Source: Jiulongibacter sp024742395
GTDB lineage: Bacteria; Bacteroidota; Bacteroidia; Cytophagales; Spirosomataceae
Direction of reading: 5' to 3'
Assembly (NCBI GenBank): GCA_965249455.1
Contig: OZ252236.1
Coordinates: forward strand, 3,782,001-3,846,000
Length of the DNA stretch: 64,000 nucleotides
Below, in pieces: positions 60,811-64,000 of this stretch. The stretch's first letter is position 1; every line of letters begins with the position of its first letter. The translations under genes were made by a program, and so were the position numbers. The notes below the pieces were generated by a model. The model saw only the letters and a program-made list of their open reading frames with translations. It was not told the DNA's origin and ran no database searches.

Positions 60811-61524
60811 TTACAATTCGGCTAATTGTTCTCTCAATGAATTAGATGGGATGATTAGAAAATCAACTCTCCTGTTTTTGCCTTTGTTCAAACGCGAGTC
60901 GTTTCTGTAATCGGGATATTTCTCTCCATAACTATCCACGAAAAAGCGGTCTTCCGGAATTCCACAGCCGTGCAGGTAGTTGGCAGCCATTGCCGCTCTT
61001 TTATATGCCAGTTCATCATTATGATCAGCTGCCCCGTCCTTATCTGCCCTACCGGCTACTAAAATGTAGGTATCCGGCATTTGCTTTAAATTAAATGCTA
61101 ATCGTCTCAATATGTCTTTTGAATTGTCATTTAAAGTGAACTGGTCAGACTCAAAAACATTGCCCTGATCCAAAGCCACAATCACACCTTCTCCATATTG
61201 CAAGACAGAGGCATCGGCACCTAAATTCTCAACCAGCATATTGGCATTACGTGCCATTTCATCCGTAAGCTTGGCGTTTAATCTACCTTCACTTGAATAT
61301 TTAATAATGGTATCTGCCAAGGGAAACTCGCTAATATAAGCTGTTTCTGAGTACATTGCTTCTGAAGTATTCTTAGTGTTTTCAGAAGATCCAGCATCGC
61401 CTTCCATCATCTCTTCTTCGCTCATACTCATGTTCATATCCTCTGACTCTGAGGTGCTTGAGTTACAGCTTTGTAAATATGTAAACCCTGCAAGGGCGGC
61501 TAAAACTACAATTGACTTTTTCAT
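60811..61524 (-). CDS. OmpA-family lipoprotein
   Basis: 237 residues, lipobox LQSC (Cys20). A Ser/Glu/Met-rich spacer (SESEDMNMSMSEEEMMEGDAG) follows, then a helical linker and a C-terminal OmpA peptidoglycan-binding domain (about 125-230): TYILVAGRADKDGAADHNDELAYKRAAMAANYL and the KGKNRRVDFLI motif. It should tie the outer membrane to peptidoglycan. The Met/Glu/Asp-rich spacer after the lipid anchor is odd and could bind cations. Transcribed alone toward the shared terminator. Confidence 0.92.
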   Translation of the reverse strand: MKKSIVVLAALAGFTYLQSCNSSTSESEDMNMSMSEEEMMEGDAGSSENTKNTSEAMYSETAYISEFPLADTIIKYSSEGRLNAKLTDEMARNANMLVENLGADASVLQYGEGVIVALDQGNVFESDQFTLNDNSKDILRRLAFNLKQMPDTYILVAGRADKDGAADHNDELAYKRAAMAANYLHGCGIPEDRFFVDSYGEKYPDYRNDSRLNKGKNRRVDFLIIPSNSLREQLAEL

Positions 61525-61637
61525 AATGCTTTACTTTTTTTATAAGCAATGAGTAAAAGCCTGTTCCCGCCTTTAAAAGAAAATTATAGTAGAAATTAAT
61601 CCCCAGTTTTAGAGAATTTCAATGTCATTCTACCCAT

Positions 61638-62576
61638 CTATTTCAAGAAAGACTGACCATCCAGATTGTCTTCTACACTTTGAGGGATGTCAATATCCAT
61701 GTATTTTAATAAGCTTGGAAATATATCAACAATGGCAAGACCGTTTGTAAAACGTTCATTCACTTTTGGCTGATTGGTCAAAATCCAGGTTTTCCTTTCC
61801 CTATCACTTTGTCCACCATGATTTTTACCTGTATCTGCTGAACGCCCATGATCAGTTGTGACTGCAAAAAACCAATCTTCTTCAGTTCTGCTTTGTGTTG
61901 CATCATAGATTTCTCCTATTAAACTATCTGTGAAAGTCACAGCGGAATAAAACTGCTCACTGTCTCCGAATTTATGGCCCATATCATCTGTAAATTCCAG
62001 GTATACCCAAGAAATATCAGGAGCCTCTGCTTTGATAGTTTCTACTGCCTTTTGGGTGACGTATTTATCAATGTTTTTTATGAATAGTCTGTCAGATCTG
62101 TGTGGAAAAGCCAAGGTATCATTCTCATACCCATCAAATTTTACATCTAGCCTTAATTTTCCTGTAGCTTCTAATCCTTCACCCAGAAGTTTAGTACGGT
62201 TGTCTTCCCAGGTAGAGAATATACCCAGTGATAAGTCTGGCTTTTGCTCTCTGGCAACTTTAAAAAAGGTAGGATAAGCATAGTTTGGTTTCTTAATGGA
62301 ATTACCCCAAACATTGTGCTTATTTGCCCAGGTCCCGGTAAGCATTGAATTATACCCTACTGCTGAAATAGTTGGAGATTCAGACTCCCCTCCCTTTTCG
62401 CCTCCTACATAAGCTTCTGCGAATGCTCCTTCAGCTGCAATTCTATCTATGTTTGGTGTAGCCACTTTCACAATAACATCATGCGGTATTCCATCCACCA
62501 GAATCACAATGGCCTTTTTCTTTTGGCCAAAGCTCAAATGAGAAATTAATAAACTCAGTACAATCAGCCTTTTCAT
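61638..62576 (-). CDS. Alkaline phosphatase superfamily (nucleotide pyrophosphatase/phosphodiesterase-like) enzyme, exported
   Basis: 312 residues, signal peptide to about residue 17. AIVILVDGIPHDVI gives the first metal-binding Asp; ESPTISAVGYNSMLTGTWANKHNVWGN holds the likely nucleophile Ser/Thr; FTDDMGHKFGD, TTDHGRSADTGKNHGGQSD supply further metal ligands. It resembles type I phosphodiesterase/nucleotide pyrophosphatases that cut phosphodiesters with two metal ions in the periplasm. Substrate not determined. It faces the tag gene (divergent). Confidence 0.88.
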   Translation of the reverse strand: MKRLIVLSLLISHLSFGQKKKAIVILVDGIPHDVIVKVATPNIDRIAAEGAFAEAYVGGEKGGESESPTISAVGYNSMLTGTWANKHNVWGNSIKKPNYAYPTFFKVAREQKPDLSLGIFSTWEDNRTKLLGEGLEATGKLRLDVKFDGYENDTLAFPHRSDRLFIKNIDKYVTQKAVETIKAEAPDISWVYLEFTDDMGHKFGDSEQFYSAVTFTDSLIGEIYDATQSRTEEDWFFAVTTDHGRSADTGKNHGGQSDRERKTWILTNQPKVNERFTNGLAIVDIFPSLLKYMDIDIPQSVEDNLDGQSFLK

Positions 62577-62670
62577 TTTAATCTATTTATACATGCAAAA
62601 ATCAAGAAAATTAGCATTGCTGTAAATTTTAGTATATTAATAAATAATCAAATCCTTTCCTCATTAACTT

Positions 62671-62678
62671 TATATTTG
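62671..62678 (+). promoter_or_regulatory. tag promoter -7 box
   Basis: TATATTTG is a perfect TAnnTTTG box ending 14 bp before the tag start codon, giving a very short leader. Confidence 0.55.
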
Positions 62679-62692
62679 ACCAAAAAAAACAC

Positions 62693-63235
62693 ATGTCTTA
62701 CTGCACTTTCTGCCAGGACCTTACTAAAGATAATGTCCATAAAATTTATCATGACCATCACTATGGGCACCCTATTTCTGATGACAATGAACTCTTTGAA
62801 AGATTGGTTTTAGAAATAAATCAGGCCGGTCTTTCCTGGGATACCATCTTGAAAAAACAAAACAACTTTAAAAAAGCTTTCGACTATTTCGATATACAAA
62901 CGGTAGCTTTTTATGGAGAAGAAGACCGCATGAGACTACTCTCAGATTCAGGAATTATCAGAAATAAACTTAAAGTGAATGCCGCCATTCATAATGCCCG
63001 GGTAATTCTGGAACTTCAGAAGGAATATGGAAGCTTTAAGAACTGGATCATGAATCACTACCCAAAAGCCAAAGAGGAATGGGTAAAAATTTTCAAAAAG
63101 CAATTCAAATTTGTAGGTGGTGAAATAGTGAATGAATTTTTACAAAGTAGCGGTTACCTGCCCACACCTCACGATAAAGACTGTCCTGTTTTCGGGGAAA
63201 TTGAGGCCGCAAGAAAGAAAGAGGGACTTAGTTAA
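62693..63235 (+). CDS. tag: DNA-3-methyladenine glycosylase I
   Basis: 180 residues, cytoplasmic. It has the Tag zinc-site residues Cys4 (MSYCTFC), His in IYHDHHYG near 20, and His160/Cys164 (TPHDKDC) near the C-terminus, as well as Glu41 in LEINQAGLSWDTILKK, the conserved E-x-x-QAGLSW. The enzyme excises 3-methyladenine from DNA in base-excision repair. Length is normal. Divergent from the phosphatase gene with a short leader. Confidence 0.96.
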   Translation: MSYCTFCQDLTKDNVHKIYHDHHYGHPISDDNELFERLVLEINQAGLSWDTILKKQNNFKKAFDYFDIQTVAFYGEEDRMRLLSDSGIIRNKLKVNAAIHNARVILELQKEYGSFKNWIMNHYPKAKEEWVKIFKKQFKFVGGEIVNEFLQSSGYLPTPHDKDCPVFGEIEAARKKEGLS

Positions 63236-63372
63236 TAAAGTCATGATTTGACAGAATCCTTACTCGAAAATAAATCTCATAGTCAGAGATAAAGCAGCCT
63301 TATTTTCAGCGTAAATTTAAATAAACTATGAAGCCACATTGGTTTTCATAACACGCTAAAATCACCTTTATC

Positions 63373-64000
63373 ATGCTGAAAAATCACCTTACAGCCCTTA
63401 TTTTTTCTGTGGCAATAATACTTTTTGGACTTACTCTGGCAAATGCCATAAAAAATAGAAACAGAAGTCAAAACACAATTTCGGTGACCGGATTAGGCAC
63501 CAAAGACTTTACTTCTGACCTAATCGTTTGGTCAGGAAGTTTTGCTAAGAAAGAATACAATCTTAAAGTGGCCTACTCTGCTCTGGATAAAGACAGAGAA
63601 ATTCTTCGAAAATACCTCATTAATGAAGGCATAGCCGATAGTGCCATTGTCTTTAGTGCAGTAACCATCAACAAAGACTTTAGCTCAGACTACAATGAAT
63701 CAACAAGAAACACTGTGACTGTATTTACGGGGTACAACCTCAGCCAAAACGTTACTGTAGAAAGCAAGGATGTAAACAAGGTGGAAGCAATCTCAAGACG
63801 AGTAAGTGAAATCATAAACTCAGGTGTGGAGTTTTACTCAAATTATCCTGAATATTACTACACTAAGCTAGCTGAACTTAAGGTAGAGATGATTGCGGAA
63901 GCAACAAAGGATGCCAGAGCCAGAGCTGAAAAAATTGCTCAAAATGCCGGCTCCTCTATAGGCGAGCTAAAAAATGCCAGTATGGGAGTGTTTCAAATAA
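63373..64000 (+). CDS. SIMPL-domain (DUF541) protein, N-terminal part cut by the window edge
   Basis: ATG at 63373; 209 residues visible. MLKNHLTALIFSVAIILFGLTLANAI is a single N-terminal membrane helix or uncleaved signal; ISVTGLGTKDFTSDLIVWSGSF is the usual first SIMPL strand, then LKVAYSALDKDREILRKYLINEGI and VTVFTGYNLSQNVTVESKDVNKV. DUF541/SIMPL proteins include the E. coli YggE group, linked to oxidative and envelope stress, with unclear molecular function. The C-terminus lies outside the window. Confidence 0.85.
   Translation, partial: MLKNHLTALIFSVAIILFGLTLANAIKNRNRSQNTISVTGLGTKDFTSDLIVWSGSFAKKEYNLKVAYSALDKDREILRKYLINEGIADSAIVFSAVTINKDFSSDYNESTRNTVTVFTGYNLSQNVTVESKDVNKVEAISRRVSEIINSGVEFYSNYPEYYYTKLAELKVEMIAEATKDARARAEKIAQNAGSSIGELKNASMGVFQI

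Overview
The window looks like a chromosomal segment of a free-living member of the Bacteroidota, most probably of the Cytophagales/Flavobacteriia type. The signs are AT-rich non-coding DNA, SusC/SusD pairs, many Bacteroidota-style lipoproteins, promoters with a TAnnTTTG -7 box, and weak Shine-Dalgarno signals. I cannot name the species from the sequence.

About 1-38.8 kb is one large pectin-type polysaccharide utilization locus (PUL). On the minus strand it reads, left to right, a partial DeoR-family repressor; SusD/SusC pair 1; a DUF1593 protein; a cytochrome c/VCBS lipoprotein; SusD/SusC pair 2; then a long minus-strand run. That run holds a GH105 unsaturated galacturonyl hydrolase, two tandem PL1 pectate lyases, an aldo/keto reductase, a third PL1, a barrel protein, a PepSY-like protein, a histidine kinase, a response regulator, a GH140-like (DUF4038) protein and a DUF1593 protein. 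From a divergent promoter at 28.9 kb a plus-strand run carries a short DUF1593-type lipoprotein, GH127, GH28, a second GH140-like protein and two more DUF1593 proteins, and ends in a decayed sixth DUF1593 copy. The expected flow is as follows. PL1 and GH28 cut galacturonan, and SusCD pairs import the oligomers. GH105 removes unsaturated ends. GH127, GH140-like and perhaps DUF1593 proteins remove furanosidic side sugars. No inner-membrane sugar transporter or catabolic pathway for galacturonate is seen here.

The most interesting points in the PUL are the DUF1593 expansion (five intact copies plus one relic), its repeated pairing with GH140-like genes, and 10-bp-phased TTTC direct repeats at four PUL promoters, including that of the deoR gene itself. 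Together these suggest a DeoR regulon aimed at a furanose-decorated pectin such as apiogalacturonan or RG-II, possibly with a nucleoside-hydrolase fold recruited as a furanosidase. That is a hypothesis.

From 38.8 to 48.2 kb is an accessory stretch: a two-gene Mrr-like restriction endonuclease unit, a DUF1398 protein and AraC regulator bracketed by a 24-bp direct repeat, a Crp/Fnr regulator, an outer-membrane barrel protein, and a REP-associated tyrosine transposase (RAYT) flanked on both sides by arrays of palindromic units.

From 48.2 to 64 kb the content is mostly housekeeping or generic: a YncE-like propeller, lipoproteins, a GNAT-like protein, GH20 hexosaminidase, DUF2911, PurL, a small stress/metal cluster with a cysteine-rich Csp-like copper protein, an OmpA lipoprotein, an alkaline-phosphatase-superfamily enzyme, Tag DNA glycosylase and a partial SIMPL-domain protein. 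I found no tRNA, rRNA or CRISPR array.
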